A DNA stretch of 64,000 nucleotides from an uncultured Flavobacteriaceae bacterium. Lineage in GTDB: Bacteria; Bacteroidota; Bacteroidia; Flavobacteriales; Flavobacteriaceae. Below the pieces are notes generated by a model, which saw only the letters and a list, made by a program, of their open reading frames with translations, was not told the DNA's origin and ran no database searches. Made by a program: the position numbers and the translations under genes. This document shows positions 9,609-18,448 of this stretch, one piece after another; the first letter of the stretch is position 1, and each line of letters begins with the position of its first letter. Where the stretch lies: positions 984,308 through 1,048,307 of the forward strand of contig CANKZG010000001.1 in the NCBI GenBank assembly GCA_947488435.1, in the 5' to 3' direction.

Positions 9609-10835
9609 ATGACACAAACAACTATTGACGTCCTAAAGATACGGGAAGATTTCCCCATTCTCAATAGAGAAGTAAATGGGAAACCTCTAGTATATTTAGA
9701 TAATGCTGCAACTTCTCAAACTCCGATACAAGTCATAAATGCTATTGTAGATTATTATAGTAACTATAATGCTAATATCCACAGAGGAGTACATGCATTA
9801 TCGCAAGAAGCAACAGATAAATACGAAGCGGCTAGAGAAAAAATAAGAGCACATTACAATGCTTCAGAAAGCAAGGAAATAATTTTTACGTCGGGAACTA
9901 CCCATAGTATCAATTTAGTAGCAAATGGGTTTTCATCACTGCTTAATAAAGGAGATGAGGTTCTAGTAACTGCTATGGAACATCATTCCAATATCGTTCC
10001 CTGGCAAATGTTGTGCGAGCGGACGGGAGCTCATTTAAAAGTGATTCCTATGAACCTGGATGGAGTACTGGTAATGGATGCATATCACGACCTACTTTCC
10101 GATAAAACTAAACTGGTATTTTGCAATCATGTTTCTAATGCTTTAGGAACTGTGAACCCTATTGCTGAAATCATTGAAGCAGCGCATAGTGTCGGAGCAG
10201 CTGTTTTGGTTGATGGAGCTCAGGCAGCTCCGCACATTAAAGCAGATTTTCAGAGGTTGGATGTAGATTTTTACACTGTATCGGCGCATAAAATTTGCGG
10301 ACCTACTGGAGTAGGTATGTTATATGGAAAAAAAGAATGGTTGCAAAAATTACCCCCCTATCAAGGAGGCGGGGAAATGATTGCAGAAGTGACCTTTGAA
10401 AAGACCACTTATGCAGATTTGCCGCATAAATTTGAGGCGGGGACTCCTAACATTTGCGGAGGCATTGCTTTTGGAGCAGCCTTGGATTATATGAACTCCA
10501 TTGGTTTTGATAACATTGCAAATTATGAGGCGGAATTACTTACGTATGCTACAAAGCAACTTTTGACGATTGAAGGCCTTAAAATATATGGTATTGCTAA
10601 AGAAAAAACAGGAGTAATCTCTTTTAATATTGAAGGAGTTCACCCGTATGATATCGGAACAATTTTGGATAAATTGGGAATTGCTGTGCGAACCGGACAT
10701 CATTGTGCTCAGCCAATAATGGACTTCTTTAAAATTCCTGGAACGGTGCGAGCAAGTTTTAGTTTTTACAATACCAAGGAAGAAATAGATAGCTTAGTTT
10801 CCGGCGTCAAGAGAGCTGCACAAATGCTGTTGTAG
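9609..10835 (+). CDS. sufS: Cysteine desulfurase SufS
   Basis: SufS is a PLP-dependent group II cysteine desulfurase that releases sulfur from cysteine for Fe-S assembly. Visible features are NAATSQTP near the N-terminus, TSGTTHSINLVA, MEHHSNIVPWQ, the PLP lysine in SAHKICGPTG, and the active cysteine in RTGHHCAQP. I prefer ATG at 9609 (MTQTTIDVLKIREDFP, 408 residues) over an in-frame start 14 codons upstream that overlaps sufD. Sulfur passes to SufE, encoded next. Confidence 0.95.
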   Translation: MTQTTIDVLKIREDFPILNREVNGKPLVYLDNAATSQTPIQVINAIVDYYSNYNANIHRGVHALSQEATDKYEAAREKIRAHYNASESKEIIFTSGTTHSINLVANGFSSLLNKGDEVLVTAMEHHSNIVPWQMLCERTGAHLKVIPMNLDGVLVMDAYHDLLSDKTKLVFCNHVSNALGTVNPIAEIIEAAHSVGAAVLVDGAQAAPHIKADFQRLDVDFYTVSAHKICGPTGVGMLYGKKEWLQKLPPYQGGGEMIAEVTFEKTTYADLPHKFEAGTPNICGGIAFGAALDYMNSIGFDNIANYEAELLTYATKQLLTIEGLKIYGIAKEKTGVISFNIEGVHPYDIGTILDKLGIAVRTGHHCAQPIMDFFKIPGTVRASFSFYNTKEEIDSLVSGVKRAAQMLL

Positions 10836-10876
10836 TATCCTCTGTAGACAACTTTGAATACGAGAAATAGTTATTG

Positions 10877-10884
10877 TATTTTTG
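10877..10884 (+). promoter_or_regulatory. Internal promoter before sufE
   Basis: TATTTTTG is an exact TAnnTTTG -7 box. A TTTG at 10853-10856 lies 20 bases upstream, the expected place of the Bacteroidota -33 element. The sufE start at 10899 follows 14 bases later. This suggests that sufE-sufT-DUF2480 can be transcribed separately from the upstream suf genes. Confidence 0.55.
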
Positions 10885-10898
10885 TAGAAATTAAAGCG

Positions 10899-11321
10899 AT
10901 GAATATTAAAGAGATACAGGAAGAAATTATCGATGAGTTTTCAATGTTCGATGATTGGATGCAACGCTATGAATACATGATTGAATTAGGGAAGTCACTA
11001 CCCCTTATTGAAGACAATTATAAAACCGACGATAACATTATTAAGGGTTGCCAAAGTAAAGTTTGGGTGCATGCCGAATTAGATAGCGATAAACTTGTAT
11101 TTACAGCAGATAGTGATGCCATTATTACCAAAGGAATTATTGCTATTTTGATACGAGTTTTTAGCAACCAACGTCCTAGCGATATTATTGCTGCCGATAC
11201 GGAATTTATTGATGAAATAGGATTGAAAGAGCATTTGTCTCCAACGCGGGCGAATGGTTTGGTAAGTATGATTAAGCAATTAAAATTATACGCTATTGCC
11301 TACCAAACACAGTTGAGCTAA
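10899..11321 (+). CDS. sufE: Sulfur acceptor SufE
   Basis: SufE accepts persulfide sulfur from SufS and hands it to SufB. From ATG at 10899 the protein has 140 residues, the family norm; an upstream in-frame start would add 15 residues overlapping the predicted promoter. The acceptor cysteine is C51 in IIKGCQSKVW. The C-terminal LSPTRANGLVSM is typical of SufE. Confidence 0.95.
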   Translation: MNIKEIQEEIIDEFSMFDDWMQRYEYMIELGKSLPLIEDNYKTDDNIIKGCQSKVWVHAELDSDKLVFTADSDAIITKGIIAILIRVFSNQRPSDIIAADTEFIDEIGLKEHLSPTRANGLVSMIKQLKLYAIAYQTQLS

Positions 11322-11352
11322 TAGCGTGTGTGCTGTTTAAAAAGAAAATAAA

Positions 11353-11679
11353 ATGAGTGAGATAACGATAGATACGCAAGAACTGGGAGAAAAAATAGTA
11401 AAGGTTTTAAAAACAATTTACGACCCCGAAATTCCAGTAGATATATATGAACTAGGGTTAATTTATGATGTTTTTGTCAACGAAGACAATGATGTAAAAA
11501 TTTTAATGACTTTAACTTCCCCAAATTGTCCAGTTGCAGAGAGTCTTCCGTTAGAGGTGGAAGAAAAAGTAAAATCCTTAAATGCAGTGAAAGACGCAGA
11601 AGTAGAAATTACTTTTGACCCTCCCTGGACACAAGACTTAATGAGTGAAGAAGCAAAATTAGAATTGGGGATGCTCTGA
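11353..11679 (+). CDS. SufT-like MIP18/DUF59 Fe-S assembly protein
   Basis: The 108-residue protein is a single MIP18/DUF59 domain with YDPEIPVDIYELGLIYDV and TLTSPNCPVAESLP, the latter with the conserved cysteine. SufT-type proteins assist maturation of Fe-S enzymes and are usually encoded with suf genes, as here (31 bases after sufE). The DPPWTQDLMSEEA ending is typical. Confidence 0.92.
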   Translation: MSEITIDTQELGEKIVKVLKTIYDPEIPVDIYELGLIYDVFVNEDNDVKILMTLTSPNCPVAESLPLEVEEKVKSLNAVKDAEVEITFDPPWTQDLMSEEAKLELGML

Positions 11680-11692
11680 TTATAAGTAAATT

Positions 11693-12199
11693 ATGCCTAA
11701 GGAAATTGTAAATAGAGTTGCGCAGAGCGTTTTAATCACTCTTAATTTAGAGGATTATTATACGGAAGGACAACGTGTTTTTATAGACATTAAAGATTGG
11801 TTATACGAAGGGTTTATTCTTAGAGAAAAAGAATTTAGAGCGTATCTAAGTGCACACGATTGGACACAGTATCAGGATTGTTATGTGGCTCTTGGATGTT
11901 CTTCAGATGCCATTATTCCAGGATGGGCATATATGTTGATTACAACGCAGCTGCAACCTTATGCGCATAAGGTGGTGGTTGGAGATTTAGAAATGTTAGA
12001 AACATCACTTTATCAAACGGTCTTAGAAGATTTGGATATTAGTGAGTTTGAAAACAAACCGGTAATAATTAAAGGCTGCAGTGCCAAACCCGTTCCCCCA
12101 AATGCCTATATATGGATTACGGCTAAAATTCAAACGGTAGCCAAAAGTGTAATGTATGGAGAGGCCTGTTCTTCGGTGCCACTTTTTAAAAGGAGATAA
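11693..12199 (+). CDS. DUF2480 family protein
   Basis: The 168-residue protein matches the DUF2480 family of Bacteroidota: RVAQSVLITLNLEDYY, DIKDWLYEGFILREKEFRAYL, and the C-terminal VIIKGCSAKPVPPNAYIWIT with one conserved-looking cysteine. No signal peptide or membrane segment is visible, so it should be cytoplasmic. It follows the sufT-like gene by 13 bases and is often found with suf genes. A role in Fe-S assembly is inferred from neighbourhood only. Confidence 0.8.
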   Translation: MPKEIVNRVAQSVLITLNLEDYYTEGQRVFIDIKDWLYEGFILREKEFRAYLSAHDWTQYQDCYVALGCSSDAIIPGWAYMLITTQLQPYAHKVVVGDLEMLETSLYQTVLEDLDISEFENKPVIIKGCSAKPVPPNAYIWITAKIQTVAKSVMYGEACSSVPLFKRR

Positions 12200-12274
12200 T
12201 AATTTACGATTCGAGTGACTTTTATTATTTTTTTGTGTCTAAATTTATAGCATAAAAACACTAATTAAAGCATT

Positions 12275-13201
12275 ATGAAAAAAATAGTATACCTACTTAC
12301 ATTTTTAACGGGGACAGTCATTTCATTTGGGCAGACTGCAGAAGAATTAAAAGCGCTACAAGGCCCTAAAAAAGATTCAATAGCTGCAATACAGGGAAGA
12401 GTAGATGCGTTACAAGCGCAAATAGATGCCTTACCCGGGTGGAAAATAGGAGCTTTTGGTACCATTGGAGGGAGTATTTCAGAATTTCGAAACTCCTTTG
12501 CGCAGGGGATTCCTAATAACTCTGCCGGTAATATTGGATTTACTGTAAATGGATATGCCAATTTAAAACAAGAAAAGTTCTTTTGGCGGAATGCCGTGAA
12601 TATTAATTTCGCATGGGTCAAAATAGATGATAGAGACGACCCCAATGATGATGATGGTTTTAGACAATCCACGGATGTCTTTAATCTTTCTTCTCTCTAT
12701 GGTAGAAAACTTAGCGAAAAGTTTGCAATATCTGGACTAGCTGAATATCGAACCACCGTTTTAAGCAACTTTAATGACCCAGGATATCTAGATCTTGGGG
12801 TTGGAGCTACTTGGACGCCTATTCAGGATTTGGTTGTTGTAATTCACCCATTAAACTATAATTTTGTGTTTAGTGATGAGGATACCATATTTAATTCTTC
12901 CTTAGGAGCAAAAGTTTTGGCTGACTATACCAGACAATTAGGAGCAGTAAGCTTTAAAACAAACCTCTCCTTATTTCTAAGTTATGAGGATGGAGATTTA
13001 TCGAATTGGACATGGACCAATTCGTTCGGCTATACGCTGTGGAAAGTAATAGGTGTAGGTTTTGATTTTGGATTGCGAGGGAATAAACAAGAAACCTTAA
13101 ATTATGAAGTTAATACCTTGGGAAATACTACCGCCACATTTGACACGATTGACAACGAATTGCAAACCTATTGGACACTAGGTCTTAGTTATTCTTTTTA
13201 A
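12275..13201 (+). CDS. DUF3078 family predicted outer-membrane protein
   Basis: The 308-residue protein has a signal peptide (YLLTFLTGTVISFGQ), a short coiled-coil-like helix (AAIQGRVDALQAQIDAL) and a body of alternating amphipathic strands rich in aromatic residues that ends in an aromatic strand (LQTYWTLGLSYSF). That layout suits an outer-membrane beta-barrel and matches DUF3078 of Bacteroidota. It follows the suf cluster after a 75-base gap and ends before a strong terminator. The function is unknown. Confidence 0.75.
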   Translation: MKKIVYLLTFLTGTVISFGQTAEELKALQGPKKDSIAAIQGRVDALQAQIDALPGWKIGAFGTIGGSISEFRNSFAQGIPNNSAGNIGFTVNGYANLKQEKFFWRNAVNINFAWVKIDDRDDPNDDDGFRQSTDVFNLSSLYGRKLSEKFAISGLAEYRTTVLSNFNDPGYLDLGVGATWTPIQDLVVVIHPLNYNFVFSDEDTIFNSSLGAKVLADYTRQLGAVSFKTNLSLFLSYEDGDLSNWTWTNSFGYTLWKVIGVGFDFGLRGNKQETLNYEVNTLGNTTATFDTIDNELQTYWTLGLSYSF

Positions 13202-13235
13202 GACTACTGAATAGGAAAGCTGAAATATTAAAAGC

Positions 13236-13275
13236 AAACCCCCCTTTAGAATTTTCTAAAGGGGGTTTATTTTGT
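13236..13275 (+). terminator. Terminator between convergent genes
   Basis: A strong hairpin pairs ACCCCCCTTTAGA with TCTAAAGGGGGTTT around a short T-rich loop (one C unpaired), followed by a T-rich stretch. It lies between the DUF3078 gene and the convergent hflX gene and could work in both directions. Confidence 0.85.
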
Positions 13276-13420
13276 AAAAATTGGTTTGGTGTGTTTTTTG
13301 AATTTAATCGCTTTTGGGGACAGACAAGTAATTCAAAAACATTAGAAAAGTAATCTGTTAATTCCTTCTTTCATAAATATTGTTGTCAATAAGGGATTAA
13401 TTGTGGCAAGCGCTTATTTT

Positions 13421-14632
13421 TTAATATTGATCTAGGTGTTCAGGATATAAAAAGTTGTTGTACGGGAAACGAGTAACATGAATATCCCGAACCTGATCAT
13501 ATACTTTTTTTCGAAATTCTTCAAGATTCTCTCGGTTCAGTGCGGAAATAAAAATAGCTTTTTCTCCAACCTTTTGCATCCATGTCTTTTTCCAGTCTTC
13601 AATACTAAAATGCTTCGTTGTTTTTTCTGTAATAAGATCATCAGCATCAATTACGTCAGGAATATATTGATCAATCTTATTAAACACCATGATCGTAGAT
13701 TTGTCCATACTATCAATTTCACCCAATATTTTATGTACTGACGCGATATGTTCTTCAAAGTTAGGATGAGAAATATCTACAACATGTAGCAGTAGATCAG
13801 CTTCTCGAACTTCATCTAAAGTACTTTTAAAACTCTCAACGAGTTGTGTAGGGAGTTTACGGATAAAACCTACAGTGTCACTAAGTAAAAAAGGCAGATT
13901 CCCAATAACTACTTTTCGGACCGTGGTATCTAAGGTTGCGAAAAGTTTGTTTTCGGCAAAAACATCACTCTTACTAATGACATTCATTAAAGTGGATTTC
14001 CCTACATTGGTATACCCCACCATGGCAACACGAACAAGTGCACCACGATTACCACGTTGGGTTTCCATCTGCTTATCTATTTTAAGTAATTTCTTTTTTA
14101 ATAAGGAGATACGATCACGTACAATTCTACGATCGGTTTCAATTTCTGTTTCCCCCGGACCGCGCATTCCAATCCCTCCTTTTTGGCGCTCCAAATGTGT
14201 CCATAAGCCGGTAAGTCTAGGCAAAAGATATTCATATTGAGCGAGTTCTACTTGAGTTCTAGCATAACTGGTTTGGGCACGTTGCGCAAAAATATCTAGA
14301 ATAAGACTCGTACGATCTAAAATTTTACAACGTAGTAGTTTTTCAATATTACGTTGTTGAGCGGGAGACAATTCATCATCAAAAATAACCGAACCAATAT
14401 TGTTTGCTTTTACGAAGGATTCAACCTCGAGCATTTTACCACTTCCAATATAGGTTTTTGGATTCGGAACTTCAATGCGCTGTACAAAGCGTTTACAAAC
14501 TTCCCCTCCAGCAGTAAATGTAAGAAACTCCAATTCATCTAGGTATTCTTTTACCTTCTCCTCTTGCTGTTCTCTATTAATAACTCCAATGAGAACTGCC
14601 TTTTCATAAATAATTGCTTTTTTCTCTAGCAT
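13421..14632 (-). CDS. hflX: GTPase HflX
   Basis: HflX is a ribosome-associated GTPase that splits stalled 70S ribosomes under stress. The 403-residue protein has the N-terminal HflX domain with YIGSGKMLEVESF and IFDDELSPAQQRNIE, the linker GPGETEIETDRR, and GTPase motifs G1 GYTNVGKST, G3 DTVGFIRKLP and G4 NKID. An exact TAnnTTTG box on the minus strand (14657-14650) lies 17 bases upstream of the start. It is divergent from the next gene. Confidence 0.96.
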   Translation of the reverse strand: MLEKKAIIYEKAVLIGVINREQQEEKVKEYLDELEFLTFTAGGEVCKRFVQRIEVPNPKTYIGSGKMLEVESFVKANNIGSVIFDDELSPAQQRNIEKLLRCKILDRTSLILDIFAQRAQTSYARTQVELAQYEYLLPRLTGLWTHLERQKGGIGMRGPGETEIETDRRIVRDRISLLKKKLLKIDKQMETQRGNRGALVRVAMVGYTNVGKSTLMNVISKSDVFAENKLFATLDTTVRKVVIGNLPFLLSDTVGFIRKLPTQLVESFKSTLDEVREADLLLHVVDISHPNFEEHIASVHKILGEIDSMDKSTIMVFNKIDQYIPDVIDADDLITEKTTKHFSIEDWKKTWMQKVGEKAIFISALNRENLEEFRKKVYDQVRDIHVTRFPYNNFLYPEHLDQY

Positions 14633-14649
14633 AGTTTAACTTCAGAGTG

Positions 14650-14657
14650 CAAATCTA
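14650..14657 (-). promoter_or_regulatory. hflX -7 promoter box
   Basis: On the minus strand this reads TAGATTTG, an exact match to TAnnTTTG, 17 bases before the hflX start codon. A matching -33 element is not obvious. Confidence 0.45.
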
Positions 14658-14709
14658 AGGATTACTTACAAGTTGATTTTGTAATTTTAACCAACTAAGA
14701 GATAAATTC

Positions 14710-15684
14710 ATGAATTCTTCCTTTTCGAAACAAAATACTGCGTTAAAATTGTTTACCATTGCTTTTTACAATCTTGAAAATCTGTTTGACGTAGAAGATG
14801 ATGAGCATACCTTAGATGATGATTTTACTGCAGATGGAAAAAAAGGATGGTCTAAAGGAAGGTACGAGAAGAAATTGTTGAAACTTGGAAAAACGATTGC
14901 ACAGATCGGGACAGCATCTTCTAGTAACATTCCTTCATTATTGGGCGTAGTAGAGGTGGAAAACGAACGCGTAATAAAAGACCTATTGACCTCTCCGGCA
15001 TTGAAAAATAGTAATTATGGCTATGTACACTACGACTCTCCTGATGAGCGAGGAATAGATGCAGCCCTAATTTATGATGAACAACATTTTGAAGTGTTGC
15101 ACTCAGAACCGCTAAACCTACTTATCTACAATTCAGAAGGCGAACGTGATTTTACACGGGACATATTGTACGTAAAAGGAAGACTTAATGGAGAACAACT
15201 TCATGTTTTTGTGAATCATTGGCCCTCAAGACGTGCGGGAGAACAGGAAACTGCATACAAAAGAATCGCTGCTGCGGAACGTATACGAGGATATATGAAA
15301 ACAATTGAGACTACAGAGGTTAACCCTAATTATGTTATCATGGGTGATTTTAATGATAGTCCAGATGCCTCTAGCTTACGACTTTTGTTAGAAGAAGATA
15401 GTTTGTATAACCCAATGGAGAAGCTGTTAACGGAGGATCGCGGAAGTGCCAATTACCGGGGAGAATGGAGCCTCTTTGATCAGATTTTGGTATCACATAA
15501 TTGGTTTAACTATGAAAAACAAACACATAGTTTTGCCCATGCAGATATTTTTGACGAACATTTCTTATCGGAATGGAAAGGAAAATACAAAGGAAACCCG
15601 TTTAGAACATATGTAGGAAGGAAATATGTTGGAGGTTATAGTGATCACTTCCCTGTTTATATTCAATTAAAATGGAATGAGTAA
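14710..15684 (+). CDS. Endonuclease/exonuclease/phosphatase family protein
   Basis: This 324-residue protein has the EEP superfamily motifs in order: AFYNLENLFD (metal-binding Asn and Glu), GVVEVENERV, FVNHWPSRR, MGDFNDSPDA (Asp-Asn) and the catalytic YSDHFPVY near the C-terminus. These enzymes cleave phosphodiester or phosphomonoester bonds with Mg2+. No signal peptide is evident, so it is probably cytoplasmic. The substrate cannot be told from sequence. Confidence 0.87.
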   Translation: MNSSFSKQNTALKLFTIAFYNLENLFDVEDDEHTLDDDFTADGKKGWSKGRYEKKLLKLGKTIAQIGTASSSNIPSLLGVVEVENERVIKDLLTSPALKNSNYGYVHYDSPDERGIDAALIYDEQHFEVLHSEPLNLLIYNSEGERDFTRDILYVKGRLNGEQLHVFVNHWPSRRAGEQETAYKRIAAAERIRGYMKTIETTEVNPNYVIMGDFNDSPDASSLRLLLEEDSLYNPMEKLLTEDRGSANYRGEWSLFDQILVSHNWFNYEKQTHSFAHADIFDEHFLSEWKGKYKGNPFRTYVGRKYVGGYSDHFPVYIQLKWNE

Positions 15685-15810
15685 TAGTCATTTGTAAGAA
15701 ATTACCTCTAAAAAAAGAAGCCTCACTGCATAAATACTTGCTTTCACAACATTAGACGTGCATTTCATCGTAAAAAACGATGTTTTTAACGGATATTTTT
15801 GTTAATAATT

Positions 15811-15818
15811 TATATTTG
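15811..15818 (+). promoter_or_regulatory. -7 promoter box of the subtilase gene
   Basis: TATATTTG matches TAnnTTTG exactly, 28 bases before the ATG at 15847. An in-frame ATG at 15799 lies upstream of this promoter, which supports the later start. Confidence 0.55.
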
Positions 15819-15846
15819 TAGTCCAAATCTTAATTATTCCTACATA

Positions 15847-18057
15847 ATGGACTACATTAGTTTTAGTGCATCGGGCAGAACTAAAACCCAGATCTGCTTC
15901 TTTCTCTTCCTTTCAGTCATGTTTGTTTCTGGTCAGTCAACCGTGCAGTTAACGCAAATTAAAAAGACCTACAATAAAACTAAAATTAGCCTTTTACAAG
16001 AAAGTTTTGAACGAGAGTTTGCAGTTAATCATAAAAGAATTGCTACTAATATCCGAGCAGAGGTATGGAAAAGTGCCGAAAAACAACTTGACGGAACTAT
16101 AGTAGCACTTAACGAAATAGGTACTGATGGAACACCCTTGTACTATACAACATTAACCGATAAATTAAGTAAAACCTCAAGAGCGGATGCCTTATATACT
16201 AATGGAACGTTAAACCTTGGGATTAACGGAGAAGGGATGAAAGTAGGTGTTTGGGATGGCGGAGTTGCTTTAACGACACACCAAGAGTTTGCAGGAAGAG
16301 TGGCAACCAATGATAATACAACTGAAATAGATTCGCATGCAACCTTAGTAACAGGGGCAATAGTATCCTCAGGAATAAAGAATAAGGCTCAAGGGGTTGC
16401 CTATAAAGCTACAGCAATATCCAATAACTGGTCTCGCGATAAGATTGAGGTTATTGAGGCCGCGGCCAATGGATTGTTACTTTCGAACCATTCATATGGT
16501 ATAAAAACAGATCGTGTTCCAGATTGGTATTTTGGCTCTTATATTAACGTTTCTCAGGACTGGGATAGAATAATGTATAACGCGCCCTACTATTTAATGG
16601 TAACGGCTGCTGGTAATGCTCAGAACTTAAATGATAATGCATCTCCCATGTCTGGAAAAACAGCAGATGGCTTTGATCTTATGCTTGGTTTTACAACGGC
16701 CAAAAATGGTATTACGGTAGCAGCTGCAAATACTGAAATTAATGGAAATGGGGATTTAAGAAAAGCTTCAGTCACGAGTTACAGTAGTTTTGGGCCAATA
16801 GATGATGGAAGAATAAAACCGGATATAAGTGGAGGAGGAACCGTTTTTAGTACGCATTCCTCAGGAAATAAAAATTACAATATCGCTACTGGAACATCGC
16901 TTGCAGCACCGGGAATTACAGGCGCAATGCTATTATTACAACAGTATTATGAGGGAATAAAAGGGAATTATATGAAGGCCGCTACCCTTAAAGGGTTGGT
17001 ATTACATAGTGCTGACGATATCGATGCTCCTGGACCTGACTACAAAATGGGTTGGGGGGTAATTAATGCTAAAAACGCCGCGGAGATAATATCCAATACA
17101 GCATATAGTACTGAGATTATCGAGTCTTCCTTAGCAGAAGGAGAACGTTATACCTATACGGTAAACGCTTCTCAGGCAAAATCCTTAATAGCTTCGGTTT
17201 CGTGGACAGACCCTGCATCTGAATTTTTAAATAGAGGAACTTTGAATGATCCGACTCCAGCATTAGTAAATGATCTTGATATACGTATTACACAAAATGG
17301 AAAAACCTATTTTCCCTGGAAATTGAATCCTGCAGCGGCTGATAAGGCTGCTACTCAAGGCGACAATGGCGTGGATCCTTTTGAAAAAATTGAAATTCCT
17401 AACCCTTCAGGAACCTATACGATTACAATTACTCATAAACGAAACTTAACAACTGAGAATCAAGATTTTTCACTTATTATTTCCGGGATTGCGATCAATG
17501 CATGCGACCCAACACTTCCCACACAACTTGAATTAATTGAACCCCTAGAAAACTCAATTCAGTTGCATTGGAAACCAATGGAAGATACATTGTTTGAAGT
17601 GCAATATAAGCCTAGCAACACTGAAGAATGGATTGTAGATTATACGGAACGTGCTCTTTATGAGTTTACAGATTTAGATAAAGAAGTATCCTACTCCTAT
17701 CGAATAAGGTCTTTTTGTACGGCACAAGTTGGTTCTGATTTTACGGAAGAAAGCACTTTTATTTTTAATGGAGAGGAAACGAATACGGATTTACAGTTAG
17801 ATTACGAGACCTTGCAACATAATGCGGATAAATTAGACTTTGAAATATATCCCAATCCAGCAGTCGATCAGTTGATTTTACAACATTCATTGACTTCAAA
17901 AGCGCAATATCAAATTTTAGATACCACTGGAATACTTATAAAAAAAGGAAGTGCCGCAGATTCAAAAATCGATGTTTCCCAACTTGCTTCAGGGTTGTAC
18001 ATATTATCAGTTCAAGATTTAAATGGAATTCGATCCACTAAGTTTTATAAAAGCTAA
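15847..18057 (+). CDS. Secreted S8 subtilisin-like peptidase with T9SS sorting domain
   Basis: From ATG at 15847 the protein has 736 residues. A signal peptide (CFFLFLSVMFVSGQ) is followed by a subtilase domain with catalytic triad D137 (VGVWDGGV), H164 (DSHATLVTG) and S351 (GTSLAAPG). After a beta-rich domain comes a fibronectin type III-like segment (IQLHWKPMEDTLFEVQYK) and a C-terminal type A sorting domain (FEIYPNPAVDQLILQH to GLYILSV). The last element marks export through the type IX secretion system, a Bacteroidota machinery. The start was chosen because the promoter box lies between the two candidate ATGs. It converges on, and overlaps by four bases, the broken exonuclease gene. Confidence 0.92.
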   Translation: MDYISFSASGRTKTQICFFLFLSVMFVSGQSTVQLTQIKKTYNKTKISLLQESFEREFAVNHKRIATNIRAEVWKSAEKQLDGTIVALNEIGTDGTPLYYTTLTDKLSKTSRADALYTNGTLNLGINGEGMKVGVWDGGVALTTHQEFAGRVATNDNTTEIDSHATLVTGAIVSSGIKNKAQGVAYKATAISNNWSRDKIEVIEAAANGLLLSNHSYGIKTDRVPDWYFGSYINVSQDWDRIMYNAPYYLMVTAAGNAQNLNDNASPMSGKTADGFDLMLGFTTAKNGITVAAANTEINGNGDLRKASVTSYSSFGPIDDGRIKPDISGGGTVFSTHSSGNKNYNIATGTSLAAPGITGAMLLLQQYYEGIKGNYMKAATLKGLVLHSADDIDAPGPDYKMGWGVINAKNAAEIISNTAYSTEIIESSLAEGERYTYTVNASQAKSLIASVSWTDPASEFLNRGTLNDPTPALVNDLDIRITQNGKTYFPWKLNPAAADKAATQGDNGVDPFEKIEIPNPSGTYTITITHKRNLTTENQDFSLIISGIAINACDPTLPTQLELIEPLENSIQLHWKPMEDTLFEVQYKPSNTEEWIVDYTERALYEFTDLDKEVSYSYRIRSFCTAQVGSDFTEESTFIFNGEETNTDLQLDYETLQHNADKLDFEIYPNPAVDQLILQHSLTSKAQYQILDTTGILIKKGSAADSKIDVSQLASGLYILSVQDLNGIRSTKFYKS

Positions 18058-18396
18058 ACACGTAATATGAGATCTGAATCTAACAACTCCTCATTGCGTA
18101 ATCGAAGAAACACTTGAGCTGTAGTTACAACATCCAGTTCGCAATACGTAATAATACGATCTAAATCCTCATTTTCATAATATACGTCGCGAACCATGCT
18201 CCCATCAATATCTTCTTTTGGTGAGGGAATCCCAAGAATATTTGCGAGTAACTTTAAAGAGGTATAATGTTTGTAGTCTCCGAACTTCCACAAATCTAAA
18301 GTATCAAGATGTGGGACCTCCCAAGGTTTTTTGCCAAAGAGATTTAACTTATACGGAAGCTCAATTCCATTAATAATCATTCGTCTTGCGATATAT

Positions 18397-18420
18397 GGAA
18401 AATCGAAAACTTTATATATT
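18397..18420. other. attL junction
   Basis: Host sequence GGAAAATCG runs up to the AA core at 18406-18407, then element sequence begins with AACTTTATATAT. The arm TTTATATAT (18411-18419) is the inverted complement of ATATATAAA at the right end (30021-30029). Confidence 0.75.
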
Positions 18421-18422
18421 TG
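18415..18422 (+). promoter_or_regulatory. -7 promoter box of the large recombinase
   Basis: TATATTTG, an exact TAnnTTTG box, lies inside the left att arm, 26 bases before the recombinase ATG. Recombinase binding at the att site would cover this promoter, so autoregulation is plausible. Confidence 0.5.
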
Positions 18423-18448
18423 TTGTGCGCACAGAAATATAAAATTAA

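Noticed and set aside
18397-18420. Integration in a tRNA gene
   Set aside because: No tRNA structure or 3' CCA-adjacent repeat is present at either end; the target is a protein-coding exonuclease.
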